61,396 bases of DNA from Ruminococcus sp. (GCA_031262225.1 JAISIC010000067.1:1-61396), one strand, 5' to 3'. Shown: positions 1-9,018, counted from the stretch's first letter. The notes: generated by a model not told the origin, from the letters alone. A program made the numbers and translations.

Positions 1-1436
1 TTTTCGGTTTCCATGTCCTGCGTGCCTGTCAGGCTGCATCCCTTTTCCTTGGCATAGATAATATAATCTATAATATCGGGGGTTATCCTCTCGCCGGGGG
101 CTAAAATCGGAATCCCCGGAGGATAGCACATCACAAACTCGCCGGAAATCATCCCTGCCGCAGATTTTAGCGGCAACGTTTCGGTATCTGCATAAAAAGC
201 TTTCTGCGGTGTCAAGGCAACATCGGGTGCGATATATTCAGTTTTAAGAAGCTTTGAAGCCTTTTCAGGGCGGGAATACCGCCTTTTTATCTCGGCAAGT
301 GCGGCAATAAGCCTTTCTATATCACGAGGGCGGTCGCCGTCGGAAATATAACAGAGGAAGTTCGCCATATCCCCGAACTCAATCTGAATATCATAGCCGT
401 CACGGAGGAGATCATAGACTTCAATCCCCGCAAGCCCGATTTCGGTGGTATTCACCGAAAGCTTTGTCGGGTCGAGAGCATAGACGTTGCCGCCGTTAAT
501 AAGCTCCTTCCCAAACGCCCTGTAACCGCCGATTTTTGCGATTTCAGCCCTTGCATAGCCGGCTGTTTTTATAACCGTTTCGACTGTCTGACGACCGTTA
601 AGGGAAAGCCGTCTTCTTGAAATATCAAGGCTTGACATTAAAAGATATGAAGCACTTGTTGTTTGGGTGAGGTTTATCACCGAGCGAACATAGCCGGTTT
701 TGTCTGCAAAGCTTTCACCGACAAGCAAGAAAGAGCTTTGTGTCAAACTTCCGCCCGATTTGTGCATAGACACCGCCGCAAGGTCACAACCAGCCGCCAT
801 AGCCGAAACAGGCATATCGTTTCCGAAGTAGAAAAGCGTTCCGTGTGCCTCGTCCGCAAGCACCGCCATATTCTTGCTGTGGGCATACTGTACTATCCGC
901 GGAAGGTCGGAGCATATGCCGTAGTAGGTCGGGTTGTTGACAAGCACCGCCTTTGCATCGGGGTTTTTATCAATCGCGGTCTTAATGTCATCAAACGCCA
1001 TCCCGAGCGGTATTCCGTATTCATCGTCAACGCCGGGATTGACATAAACGGGGACTGCACCCGAAAGGATAAGCGAATTTATGGCACTTCGGTGCACATT
1101 TCGCGGCATGATTATCTTTTCCCCCGATTTCACAGCGGAAAGAATCATCGACTGCACCGCAGAGGTGGTGCCGCCGACACAAAAGAAACAATGTGCGGCT
1201 CCGAAAGCTTCTGCCGCTAATGTTTCCGCTTCCTTTATCACCGAAACGGGGTGAATGAGGTTGTCAAGCGGCTTCATTGAGTTTACGTCAACGTCCATCA
1301 CCGTCTGCCCCAAAAAAGCCGTCAGCTCGGGGTTGCCCTTGCCGTGCTTATGCCCGGGCACGTCAAAGGGAACTATCCGTGCTTCACGATAGCGTTTCAG
1401 CGCTGTAGCAATGGGTGTTAAGTCTTGGTGTTTCAA
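1..1436 (-). CDS. Orn/Lys/Arg decarboxylase (arginine decarboxylase type), C-terminus cut by window edge
   Basis: PLP-dependent decarboxylase of the Orn/Lys/Arg class I family (Bacillus SpeA/YaaO-like), which makes agmatine, cadaverine or putrescine for polyamine synthesis. 478 codons are visible and the family is usually about 480-490 aa, so only a few C-terminal residues are missing. Seen directly: FDVPGHKHG near the N-terminus, the ADEAHG motif, and SMHKSGGS, whose Lys should bind PLP. The start is a TTG (1436-1434) that overlaps the speD stop as TTGA, implying translational coupling. The pairing with speD suggests a spermidine pathway, and speE may lie just beyond the left edge (inference). 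The substrate (Arg versus Lys) cannot be decided from sequence alone. Confidence 0.93.
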   Translation of the reverse strand, partial: MKHQDLTPIATALKRYREARIVPFDVPGHKHGKGNPELTAFLGQTVMDVDVNSMKPLDNLIHPVSVIKEAETLAAEAFGAAHCFFCVGGTTSAVQSMILSAVKSGEKIIMPRNVHRSAINSLILSGAVPVYVNPGVDDEYGIPLGMAFDDIKTAIDKNPDAKAVLVNNPTYYGICSDLPRIVQYAHSKNMAVLADEAHGTLFYFGNDMPVSAMAAGCDLAAVSMHKSGGSLTQSSFLLVGESFADKTGYVRSVINLTQTTSASYLLMSSLDISRRRLSLNGRQTVETVIKTAGYARAEIAKIGGYRAFGKELINGGNVYALDPTKLSVNTTEIGLAGIEVYDLLRDGYDIQIEFGDMANFLCYISDGDRPRDIERLIAALAEIKRRYSRPEKASKLLKTEYIAPDVALTPQKAFYADTETLPLKSAAGMISGEFVMCYPPGIPILAPGERITPDIIDYIIYAKEKGCSLTGTQDMETE

Positions 1437-2251
1437 AATATGTTCATCCCGGAAAAAATTTCAATCATTTCGCGTTTTATAGCATCATTTATTTCAAGTC
1501 TTCGCTTTGGAGCTAATTCATATGTGTCGGTGTTGAAAAGATAATTTTGAAGCGTGATTTCTTTAATCATCATCTTGGTATGGAAGATGTTCGCCTGATA
1601 TACATTGATATCAACGGCATCATAACGCTCTAAAGTTTCATTATTTATATAGTCTTGAATTGATGTTATATCATGGTCGATAAAAAGCTTTTTGCCCTTT
1701 TCGTCACGGGTGAAGCCGCGAACGCGATAATCTATCGTTATTATATCGGAATCAAAGCTTGCGATAAGATAGTCCAGAGACTTAAGCGGCGTGATCTGTC
1801 CGCAGGTGGAAACGTCAATATCAACCCTGAATGTGGCGATAGAGTTGTCGGGGTGATATTCGGGGTAGGTGTGCACCGTTAAATGTGACTTGTCAAGGTG
1901 CCCGGCAAGTGAATTTTTCCCCGGCACCATGCGGATATTGCTGCTCATGTCAAGCTCGTTTTCGGTGAGCTTTTCTTCCGATATTAAAACTGTCACCGAA
2001 GCACCCTGCGGCTCGTAGTCCTGCTTTGAGATATTGAGCACATAGGCACCGATCATCTCGGTGACATCGCACAAAATCTTTGTAAGCCTGTCGGAGTTAT
2101 AAACATCGTCAATGTATTTCAAATAGTCCTGCTGTTCGCGGACACTCTTCGCGTAGCAGATATCGTAAATATTAAAGCTCAAGGTCTTTGTGAGGTTGTT
2201 AAACCCATAAAGCTTTATTTTATCCTTATCGTTAAACGGAAAATCAGCCAA
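1433..2251 (-). CDS. speD: S-adenosylmethionine decarboxylase proenzyme
   Basis: Makes decarboxylated SAM, the aminopropyl donor for spermidine. 272 aa matches the longer E. coli-type SpeD (about 264 aa) rather than the short Bacillus SpeH type. The self-processing site is visible as DKSHLTVHTYPE, with predicted cleavage between Lys121 and Ser122, where Ser becomes the pyruvoyl group. A conserved STCGQITPLKSLDYL segment follows. The start is TTG with GGAGG nine bases upstream; an ATG at 2256 is in another frame. The gene is fourth in a leftward operon and its stop overlaps the start of the Orn/Lys/Arg decarboxylase. Confidence 0.95.
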   Translation of the reverse strand: MADFPFNDKDKIKLYGFNNLTKTLSFNIYDICYAKSVREQQDYLKYIDDVYNSDRLTKILCDVTEMIGAYVLNISKQDYEPQGASVTVLISEEKLTENELDMSSNIRMVPGKNSLAGHLDKSHLTVHTYPEYHPDNSIATFRVDIDVSTCGQITPLKSLDYLIASFDSDIITIDYRVRGFTRDEKGKKLFIDHDITSIQDYINNETLERYDAVDINVYQANIFHTKMMIKEITLQNYLFNTDTYELAPKRRLEINDAIKREMIEIFSGMNIF

Positions 2252-2279
2252 TTCATTTATCCTCCGTGGAGTAAAATAA

Positions 2280-2957
2280 TTATGTTAAAAATTCAATAGC
2301 TCTCTCTATGCTGTCGCGGGAGTTGCCCCAGTCGCCGCCTGCGTTGCGGTAGTCATACATACTGCAAAAATGCGACACGTCTTTATATAAAGTTTCAAGA
2401 TAGTTTCCTGTGAGTTTGGTTATCGCCGCGAAAAAACTTTCAAGCTCTTTTTTGCCGAGATATGAAGGTGCGGTTTCGCATAACAGACGGTAGTGCTTTA
2501 AGCAGATATATTTTTGTGCTTCAATCTGACTTCGCAGTTTCGGGTCGGTGAAACACTCGCAAAAGGTTCTTGTAAGCCTGTCCATGCCCCATTTGATTTT
2601 TGAACAGACAAAGCACGTTCGTTCATACTCACGTATTCGGTCGATTCTTTTATCCTTCTTTACCATACCCTTTTTTGAAGCAAAAATGTCGGTTGCAATC
2701 TCGTCAAGGTGTGTTTGAAGCATTAATGCAAGTGATAGTCTGTTTTTTTGCGACAAAAGCCTGTCATAGTGCTCATCGCAGAAGCCGAGCTTATTTGTCT
2801 CTATCCGAACGTCCGGCTCCATCATCGCCGCACCCATGATATATTCAACCGTTCTTGTTTCAAGCATCTTTTCCATGCGGCACAAAGGACAGCCGCATTC
2901 CTCGTCATGAGCCTCTAAAACTTCGGTTATAGGTATGGTTAAGATACTTTCTCGCAT
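2280..2957 (-). CDS. DUF6062-like protein with two CxxC...CxxHY zinc-knuckle units
   Basis: Unknown function; it resembles the DUF6062 family common in Clostridia. The start chosen at 2957 gives an N-terminus MRESILTIPITEV, the typical family start; an in-frame extension to 3083 would run deep into the glycosylase gene. Two similar units are visible: CGCPLC followed by GFCDEHY, then CFVC followed by ICLKHY, each suggesting a Cys3His metal site (inference). The gene is 225 aa and overlaps the end of the upstream glycosylase by 19 bases, so the two are probably coupled. No catalytic motif was recognised. Confidence 0.8.
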   Translation of the reverse strand: MRESILTIPITEVLEAHDEECGCPLCRMEKMLETRTVEYIMGAAMMEPDVRIETNKLGFCDEHYDRLLSQKNRLSLALMLQTHLDEIATDIFASKKGMVKKDKRIDRIREYERTCFVCSKIKWGMDRLTRTFCECFTDPKLRSQIEAQKYICLKHYRLLCETAPSYLGKKELESFFAAITKLTGNYLETLYKDVSHFCSMYDYRNAGGDWGNSRDSIERAIEFLT

Positions 2958-3700
2958 TCTTCCAAGTTCCTTTTGATATTCCTTATATAGTGAAATAAAA
3001 ACTGTTGGGCAACACCCGCATATGGGTGGTTTACGAATGGGAAGCCGTCGGGATAAAATTCTTTTAGAACTCTGTTTATCCAAACGTCACGAGGGAAACA
3101 TTCAAGCCTGCCGAAGCCGTAAAGGAGCGTGCATTCCGCGACTTTCGGACCGACACCTTTTATCTTCATCAGTTCTTGACGTGCCTGCTCTGTCGGCATA
3201 TCTTCGATAGCTTCAAGGTCTATGTTCGACATGGCTGCACTTTTAAGATACTTTTCGCGAAAGCCTGTCTTAGCAAAGGATATATCGGTGAGAAGGTCTT
3301 CCGCTGTCGGGAAATGCCCGAAATGCGTTATAAGTCTGTCTATAATCAGTTTAATTCTCGGTATGTTGTTGTTTTGCGATATTATAAATGATATGAGAGC
3401 TTCAAAGGGGTCCTGTTTTAGTATTCTGATTCCGCCGCAAAAGTCTATAGCTTCTGCAAGCGTTTTGTCAGCCTTAAACTCCGCTTTGATTGCTTCATAG
3501 TCGCGGTTAAAGTCAAAGTATATATCCCATTTTGAGAGAAAATCCGCTTCGGAAATATCTCGGAGTATCACGCTGCCGTCGGGTGTCTGTTCACAGTCTA
3601 TGTGACGGCGGAAAGCCTGTCCGCAGTTTAAAGTCGTTTCAAGGTCAAAGCACGGGCACTTGACTAAAATATTACCGTTTTCGCTTTTGTAGTTTCGCAA
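2939..3700 (-). CDS. ogg: 8-oxoguanine DNA glycosylase/AP lyase, OGG1-type
   Basis: Base-excision repair glycosylase of the HhH-GPD superfamily, OGG1/AlkA-like. An N-terminal fold with NCGQAFR precedes the helix-hairpin-helix KGVGPKVAE, with the catalytic Lys at 186, and FPRDVW, with the catalytic Asp at 205 (numbered from the TTG start). The expected length is about 250-300 aa; this call gives 253. The TTG at 3700 was chosen because AAGGAG sits ten bases upstream, inside the metallophosphoesterase gene; no ATG lies near the domain start. It overlaps the upstream gene by 29 bases and the downstream gene by 19, so the operon is tightly packed. Confidence 0.88.
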   Translation of the reverse strand: MRNYKSENGNILVKCPCFDLETTLNCGQAFRRHIDCEQTPDGSVILRDISEADFLSKWDIYFDFNRDYEAIKAEFKADKTLAEAIDFCGGIRILKQDPFEALISFIISQNNNIPRIKLIIDRLITHFGHFPTAEDLLTDISFAKTGFREKYLKSAAMSNIDLEAIEDMPTEQARQELMKIKGVGPKVAECTLLYGFGRLECFPRDVWINRVLKEFYPDGFPFVNHPYAGVAQQFLFHYIRNIKRNLEECEKVS

Positions 3701-4388
3701 GCTTTTTTCGCTCCTTGTCGGTCGAAGGGTAAAATTCATAATCATCAAAGAGTGATAAGAACTTCGGCGGTATGAGTTTTCTCTTATGAAGCTTACCGAA
3801 AAACCAACGCTCGAAGGTCGCCTTTTCGCGAACCTCATCTAAGAAAAAATGTATGCGGGTGAGCATATTGCCTTCAAACGCCAAAAACTGTTTGATGGAA
3901 GCAGGAGCTTCGTGGGTGACGGCTATGTCAAACTTATAACCGTGGTCTTCTAAGTTTTCGCGTGCTTTATCAACCTGTTCTTCGGTAACAGCCTCTTCAC
4001 CCCAAAACCGGTTTTGCGCCGAGCGTTCCGCAATGTCGGGGGATATTCCGCCGCCGAACGCGAAAACACGAACGCCTTGAAGATTGAAGATATTCCCCCT
4101 TGATAGGTGGAAAAGCTTCCCGGAAATCTGTCGGGCACGTCCGCCGCAAAAATCCTCTTCTTTATATGAGTTAATCAGGTCGTAGTTATCGTGACAGCCT
4201 TCGACAAAGAGGGTATAAAACCGCTTTTTCCCGATTTTTTTCAAAATCTTATCTTCGCGTTCGGTTTTATCCCATAAAAACCCAAAATCGCCGGTGACAA
4301 TAAGGAAATCGTTCTTTTTAAGGAGCGACAGCCTCTTGTCGGCTAATCTGGATAGGTCGCCGTGCATATCGCCGGTTATACAAATCAA
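3672..4388 (-). CDS. Metallophosphoesterase, calcineurin-like
   Basis: Dinuclear-metal phosphoesterase of PF00149, substrate unknown. Visible motifs are GDMHGD at residues 6-11, VTGDFG at 32-36, GCHDN at 64-68, FAFGGG, and a late THEAP. The usual GNH(D/E) motif reads GCHD: the metal-bridging Asn is a Cys at residue 65 (TGT codon). The start is TTG at 4388 with CGGAG eight bases upstream. This is the first gene of the leftward operon leading to speD and is served by a strong promoter at 4420-4448. The Cys substitution may weaken or alter metal binding (inference). Confidence 0.85.
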   Translation of the reverse strand: MICITGDMHGDLSRLADKRLSLLKKNDFLIVTGDFGFLWDKTEREDKILKKIGKKRFYTLFVEGCHDNYDLINSYKEEDFCGGRARQISGKLFHLSRGNIFNLQGVRVFAFGGGISPDIAERSAQNRFWGEEAVTEEQVDKARENLEDHGYKFDIAVTHEAPASIKQFLAFEGNMLTRIHFFLDEVREKATFERWFFGKLHKRKLIPPKFLSLFDDYEFYPSTDKERKKLAKLQKRKR

Positions 4389-4419
4389 TGAATTTTCTCC
4401 GTAAAATTAGTAAAAATAC

Positions 4420-4448
4420 ATTATAGCACAATAACTTGAAAATTGCAA
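4420..4448 (-). promoter_or_regulatory. Sigma-A promoter for the leftward repair/polyamine operon
   Basis: On the minus strand, -35 TTGCAA (4448-4443), a 17-bp spacer and -10 TATAAT (4425-4420) with a TGC extension. It predicts a start near 4413 and a leader of about 25 bases carrying the SD of the metallophosphoesterase gene. Confidence 0.75.
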
Positions 4449-4481
4449 TACTATTATATTAAATTTTAAAAAGGTTAAATT

Positions 4482-4613
4482 ATGGATACAAAAAATCGCG
4501 TTGAAGCAGTTATTAAATCCTTTGAACCAAGCATTGATGACCCTAACGGATCGTATACGGGAAAACCTCTGAAGAAGGGTGAAAAACCGGTTCAGGATTC
4601 TGACGATCTGTAA
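4482..4613 (+). CDS. 43-aa acidic-tailed small protein with a DPNGSYTG motif
   Basis: A short gene of 43 codons. It begins MDTKNRVEAV, carries DPNGSYTG in the middle and ends PVQDSDDL. The SD AAAGG lies seven bases before the ATG. From memory, small Clostridia proteins with the core D-P-x-G-S-x-T-G and a C-terminal QDxDDL are widespread and uncharacterised; I did not run a search. It has no signal peptide or membrane segment and looks soluble and possibly disordered. It stands alone between the divergent metallophosphoesterase operon and the 4701 lipoprotein. Confidence 0.7.
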   Translation: MDTKNRVEAVIKSFEPSIDDPNGSYTGKPLKKGEKPVQDSDDL

Positions 4614-4654
4614 GAGAAGTTGTAATAATTTGTAATGCTATATTAATGGACAAG

Positions 4655-4691
4655 CCGTCCCTTTGGGTTTATAATAGTTTCAAAGGGACGG
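4655..4691 (+). repeat. 11-bp inverted repeat before the 4701 lipoprotein
   Basis: CCGTCCCTTTG (4655-4665) and CAAAGGGACGG (4681-4691) are perfect inverted arms around a 15-base loop that contains TATAAT (4670-4675). There is no T-run after it, so it is not a standard terminator for the 43-aa gene. It could be a 5'-UTR hairpin or an operator spanning a -10 box; no good -35 was found. Confidence 0.5.
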
Positions 4692-4700
4692 TACATAATT

Positions 4701-6710
4701 ATGAGAAAATTTTTGCCTGTAATTCTAACAATTTTAATGCTTTCAGGGCTGTTTACAGCCTGTGATTCGAGGGTAATTACAAATACCGAGCCGCTGCCGC
4801 TTGAAACATTTGATAACACAACATTTACAACCGGTGAAAACGGCGAGCGTGAAGAGCCTGCGAATACCGAAGATGATATTATCGGCGAAACTTTCCCTGT
4901 CCTTGACGGGGTTACGCGTGAACTTACTACCGACGATTATGTGGTTTACTACACAGATAAAACCCTTGGCGATTCGCGTTTGAATGAAATTGTCGCATAT
5001 AACCGCAAAACAGGTGAAATGATTGACGTCTTCGCCTCGCAGGTTAATCTTGCCGTAAAACCGAGTGATGAATACTTTACGGGTCAGACCTTTCTTACCG
5101 ACGATTTTTACTTCGGTGATGACGGCTTGCTTTATCTGACCATGCTTACCGATTATAATATTGACGGCTTTCATAAGAAGCTTTTCTATAGTAAAGACCT
5201 TATAACACTTCAAAGTTATGAACTTGGTTCGGAAATTTCTGACACGCCATACCCGGAATATATGCCGGAAAAAGGGATTACCAAATCATTACAGATGGGG
5301 AACTACCTCATCTATCGCTACGAATACACCGAAAAAGTCAATGTACATAATTACATCGTTTCGGGTATCGGTTATATTGATACACGAGATATGTCAAGAC
5401 ATACCGTCATGGAGCTTGAAAACCGTGACCCCGAAAGCTATAACGACTCAATGGATGCGATGTTTGAAAGCAATCCTCCCCGACTTATCCCCGACGGCTT
5501 CGCTATTTATGAAAATAAGCTATACTACTACTTATACAGTAACTGGTCGGATGAAAACTGGGCTGAACTCTACGACCTCCCTGCCGACAACGGCTGGCAT
5601 ATGCGGACGATTCTTGAATACAATTTTGAGACGATGACAAACAATTTCGGGATGTGGCAGGATTCGGATACCCCGCTTCCGCTTAAACCGGAATTTACCG
5701 ATCCGCCGTCAAAGGGGTTTGATCCGCCGCTTTCAAACGTGCCCCCGACTGATTATTCAAGCGACGCCGAATATATGGCGGCGGCAAACAGTGCCTTTTA
5801 CGGTCAGTTTGCCTTTGACGACGAATATATCTACTACGAAAACATAAACGACAACCACAACCTTTATAAAAAACGCTTTAACTCTGACGATGCGGGTGTG
5901 AAGCTTGCCGACGCGAACGTCTACGGTCATATATACGGCATCTGTGTCAGTGGGGACGAGGTTTTCTTTGTCACAAAATACTATGACCCCAAAACTGCAA
6001 CAGGCACAGACGGCGGCGGCTCTACCGCTTATTCGGTGAAAAAGGACGGAAGTTCGACAGAACCGCGAGTAGTTGCAGAGGGTGTCGGCGATTACTTTTA
6101 TGTCTATGAAGATATAATCTATTACACCGGCGGCATTTCATCGTTAAATGAGGCACAGCTTTTAGCAATGCCGGTGAGCGGCGGCACACCCGAAAAGATC
6201 GCCGATTTTGCAATGCATATGTCTATTGCAGAGGGGCTTATAACCTACCACGACGGCAAAAACATATTTTCTTATGATATTGCATCAAAAGACACTGCTG
6301 TACATATAGGCATTGATAACATTAACGCCATAGACAGTATTTTCAGATACAAAGATTACATATTATACCATTACAACGGTGACATCGCTGTTTATGACAT
6401 TAATCTTGGTTCATATTGGCTTGTTGACTACAGCGGTTCTCCAAGCAGCATCATGCCCATGTCCTATAATATCTTTGAAGGAATGCTTTACTATAACACT
6501 TTTTCCGACAAAAGGGACGACGGATATTATGCAAAAAATACATATGGCTATAGTCTGACAGAAAAGAAAATCGGATATCAGGGGCTTGAAGAAAGCCGTG
6601 CACCATACCTTACAAATCCGCCTGAATGTGTTATGTTTTCAACCCCGAACGGACTTTATACATACGGCACAGACGGCAGTTTAGAAAAATATATATTCCC
6701 CTCGCTGTAA
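4701..6710 (+). CDS. Large lipoprotein with beta-propeller-like repeats
   Basis: Exported lipoprotein of 669 aa. The lipobox LFTAC with Cys at about 21 follows a short basic N-terminus and hydrophobic core. The body has repeated segments of the form EDIIYYTGG, LLAMPVSGGTPEKI and NKLYYYLYSNW, each pairing an aromatic-rich strand with a residue-binding loop, as in DUF5050/WD40-like propellers (inference). It should sit on the outer face of the membrane. No catalytic motif was seen. An acidic linker (residues 35-70) separates the lipid anchor from the body. The SD is weak; a nearby inverted repeat may influence expression. Confidence 0.75.
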   Translation: MRKFLPVILTILMLSGLFTACDSRVITNTEPLPLETFDNTTFTTGENGEREEPANTEDDIIGETFPVLDGVTRELTTDDYVVYYTDKTLGDSRLNEIVAYNRKTGEMIDVFASQVNLAVKPSDEYFTGQTFLTDDFYFGDDGLLYLTMLTDYNIDGFHKKLFYSKDLITLQSYELGSEISDTPYPEYMPEKGITKSLQMGNYLIYRYEYTEKVNVHNYIVSGIGYIDTRDMSRHTVMELENRDPESYNDSMDAMFESNPPRLIPDGFAIYENKLYYYLYSNWSDENWAELYDLPADNGWHMRTILEYNFETMTNNFGMWQDSDTPLPLKPEFTDPPSKGFDPPLSNVPPTDYSSDAEYMAAANSAFYGQFAFDDEYIYYENINDNHNLYKKRFNSDDAGVKLADANVYGHIYGICVSGDEVFFVTKYYDPKTATGTDGGGSTAYSVKKDGSSTEPRVVAEGVGDYFYVYEDIIYYTGGISSLNEAQLLAMPVSGGTPEKIADFAMHMSIAEGLITYHDGKNIFSYDIASKDTAVHIGIDNINAIDSIFRYKDYILYHYNGDIAVYDINLGSYWLVDYSGSPSSIMPMSYNIFEGMLYYNTFSDKRDDGYYAKNTYGYSLTEKKIGYQGLEESRAPYLTNPPECVMFSTPNGLYTYGTDGSLEKYIFPSL

Positions 6711-6734
6711 TTTTTGTAAATTTTTAAAAAACCC

Positions 6735-6763
6735 TTGCAAAGTATTTTTAGATGTGATATAAT
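6735..6763 (+). promoter_or_regulatory. Sigma-A promoter for the PHP gene
   Basis: -35 TTGCAA (6735-6740), a 17-bp spacer and TATAAT (6758-6763) with an upstream TG extension at 6755-6756. It rules out an earlier in-frame start at 6735, which would lie inside the -35. Confidence 0.8.
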
Positions 6764-6797
6764 AGATATGTTATATTTACATATTAGAGGTACTTTC

Positions 6798-7649
6798 ATG
6801 ATAGGCGATCTTCATTGTCATTCAAAGCTCTCGGACGGCTCGCTCGGGCTTGAGGATATAATCGTACAGGCGAAGCGGACGGATATCGACTTTATTTCGG
6901 TAACCGACCACGATACCTTGAGTTCACTTTCGAGAATTAAAATTTTAGGGGACAGATACGGGGTTCAGACAATCCCGGGTGTCGAGCTTTCGTCATGGGA
7001 TAAAAAGCGGGGGCGTAAGGTACATATTCTATGCTATGCTCCTAAAAAACCCGACAGGCTTGAGGGTCTTTGCATGAAATCCTGTGAGATTCGCAAGACC
7101 TGTGCAAAAGAGATGGTTGAAAAGGTGATGAAGCTTTTTCCCATCACGCCCGAAGGGGTCATGCGTCATGCAACCGGCTCAAAGAGCATCTTCAAACAGC
7201 ATATAATGCACGCTCTGGTCGATCTGGGCTATACCACAGAGATTTACGGCGACCTTAACAACGAGCTCTTTAACCTTAAAACAGGCTCTTGCATTGTCGA
7301 GCGTGAATATCCCGATGTGAACTTTGTGACAGACCTGATTCACTCTGCGGGCGGAATTGCGGTGCTTGCACACCCTGCTTATTACGATTCGTTTGAACTC
7401 CTTGAAGAGCTTGCGGAGGCAGGAAGGCTTGACGGCGTAGAAAGCTACCACTACACGGCGGACAAGAAACAGGAGGCTCAAATCCTTTCCGTTGCCGAAA
7501 AATATGACCTTATTGTGACAGGCGGTTCGGATTTCCACGGGCTTTATAACGCGAAGGCATCCTGCCTTGGCAGTCACATCACAGATAAAGATAATATCGA
7601 ACGCATTTTACGTTACGGCACGAAGAAAAAAGAAGCGGCAGCTGTATAA
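6798..7649 (+). CDS. PHP-domain phosphoesterase
   Basis: Metal-dependent phosphoesterase of the PHP family (TrpH/YciV-like, acting on nucleoside phosphates or RNA ends). Start ATG 6798 has AGAGG upstream and lies behind the promoter at 6735-6763. 283 aa. Metal-binding motifs are seen in order: DLHCHSKLSDG at the N-terminus, VTDHDT, GVELSS, a central AHPAYY, and GGSDFHG near the C-terminus. All the usual His/Asp ligands appear intact. It lies only five bases from the malic enzyme gene, so the two are probably co-transcribed. Confidence 0.9.
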   Translation: MIGDLHCHSKLSDGSLGLEDIIVQAKRTDIDFISVTDHDTLSSLSRIKILGDRYGVQTIPGVELSSWDKKRGRKVHILCYAPKKPDRLEGLCMKSCEIRKTCAKEMVEKVMKLFPITPEGVMRHATGSKSIFKQHIMHALVDLGYTTEIYGDLNNELFNLKTGSCIVEREYPDVNFVTDLIHSAGGIAVLAHPAYYDSFELLEELAEAGRLDGVESYHYTADKKQEAQILSVAEKYDLIVTGGSDFHGLYNAKASCLGSHITDKDNIERILRYGTKKKEAAAV

Positions 7650-7654
7650 TACAT

Positions 7655-8797
7655 ATGAATACTGATCCCGTATCTGCACATAAAGATTGGCGCGGCAAAG
7701 TTGAAATTGTTTCACGCGTTAAGATAGATAACAAAGAGGCTTTGTCGGTTGCTTACACCCCCGGTGTCGCCGCACCCTGCCTTGAGATAGAAAAAAATCC
7801 CGCTTTGTCATTTGAACTGACAAGGCGGGGCAATCTGGTTGCTGTCATAACGGACGGCACGGCTGTTTTAGGTCTCGGAGATATCGGCGCACTTGCGGCA
7901 ATGCCTGTTATGGAGGGCAAATGTGCACTCTTTAAGGAGTTTGCAGATGTCGATGCGTTCCCGCTCTGTATTGACACCGATAATACCGATGAGTTTATTA
8001 ATACCGTGAAGCTCCTTGCGGGGAACTTCGGGGGGATTAACCTTGAAGATATCGCCGCACCGCGTTGCTTTGAGATTGAAAGCAGACTGAAAGCTTTAAA
8101 CCTCGGTATTCCCATATTCCACGACGACCAGCACGGAACCGCAATTGTCGTTCATGCCGCGATTCTCAATACATTAAGACTGACAGGGAAGAAGGCTGCC
8201 GATATAACCGCCGTGATTAACGGTGCAGGAGCGGCAGGCTGTGCGATTGCAAGAAGGCTTAAATCCGCAGGTGTCGGTGATGTGATCCTTGTCGATATAG
8301 ACGGGATTATAACGGCTGACAAGACGTACTCTAACCCTGCGCATGAGAAACTTAAACTGATAACAAATAAGAATAAAAAAAGCGGACTGCTCGCCGATGC
8401 GATGAAAAATGCGGACGTTTTTGTAGGTGTTTCCAGACCGAATCTTGTGACAGCAGAGATGGTCGCTTCGATGGCGGCAAAATCGGCAGTGTTTGCGATG
8501 GCAAACCCGACACCGGAGATTATGCCCATTGAGGCAAAGAAGGCAGGGGCGTATGTTGTGGGAACAGGAAGGTCAGACTTCCCGAACCAGATTAATAACG
8601 TGCTTGCCTTCCCGGGGATATTCAAAGGTGCACTTGCTTCAAGAGCTTCCGATATAACAGATGAAATGATGTATAGAGCAGGACAGGCTATAGCAGAATG
8701 CGTAAGCGATGATGAGCTCTCCCCCGACTGCATTATCCCGAATCCATTTGACAAAAGAGTATCCGAAGCTGTTGCAAAAGCAGTATCAGGCAAGTAA
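7655..8797 (+). CDS. NAD(P)-dependent malic enzyme
   Basis: Oxidative decarboxylation of malate to pyruvate. At 380 aa it is the short bacterial form without a phosphotransacetylase domain. Seen: SVAYTPGVAAPC at the N-terminus, ITDGTAVLGLGDIG, the metal-binding HDDQHGTA and the nucleotide-binding INGAGAAGCAIARRL, then FAMANPTPEI. No SD is obvious before the ATG. It follows the PHP gene by five bases. Cofactor preference (NAD or NADP) is not decided here. Confidence 0.93.
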   Translation: MNTDPVSAHKDWRGKVEIVSRVKIDNKEALSVAYTPGVAAPCLEIEKNPALSFELTRRGNLVAVITDGTAVLGLGDIGALAAMPVMEGKCALFKEFADVDAFPLCIDTDNTDEFINTVKLLAGNFGGINLEDIAAPRCFEIESRLKALNLGIPIFHDDQHGTAIVVHAAILNTLRLTGKKAADITAVINGAGAAGCAIARRLKSAGVGDVILVDIDGIITADKTYSNPAHEKLKLITNKNKKSGLLADAMKNADVFVGVSRPNLVTAEMVASMAAKSAVFAMANPTPEIMPIEAKKAGAYVVGTGRSDFPNQINNVLAFPGIFKGALASRASDITDEMMYRAGQAIAECVSDDELSPDCIIPNPFDKRVSEAVAKAVSGK

Positions 8798-8906
8798 ATA
8801 TATAAAAATAACTTTAAAATTAAGCTTTTTATTTAATCACTCGCCGCAAGGCAAACTCCCGCAGTTGTAAACTTAATATCGGCGACAACAGACCCGACTG
8901 CGTCGG

Positions 8907-8990
8907 GCCGGTGTGATGGAATTGGCAGACGTGCCGGACTCAAAATCCGGTGGTAGCGATACCGTGCGGGTTCGACCCCCGCCACCGGCA
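8907..8990 (+). tRNA. tRNA-Leu (anticodon CAA)
   Basis: 84-nt type II tRNA. The acceptor arms GCCGGTG (8907-8913) and CACCGGC (8983-8989) pair, with discriminator A at 8990. The anticodon stem CCGGA/TCCGG encloses the loop CTCAAAA, giving anticodon CAA (reads UUG). A variable arm and the T-loop GGTTCGACC are present. CCA is not encoded. A perfect 6-bp hairpin (8893-8907, CCCGAC/GTCGGG) abuts and slightly overlaps the 5' end. The next gene starts 28 bases downstream with no terminator between them. Confidence 0.95.
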
Positions 8991-9018
8991 GAAAAAAAGC
9001 AGAATATGAGGACGATTT

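Noticed and set aside
663-1220. Rightward 185-aa open frame inside the decarboxylase gene
   Set aside because: It is antisense to a confident PLP decarboxylase and has no SD or family likeness.
7645-7650. TATAAT four bases before the malic enzyme ATG as a leaderless promoter
   Set aside because: It lacks a -35 at 16-18 bp and sits at the end of the PHP coding region; likely chance.
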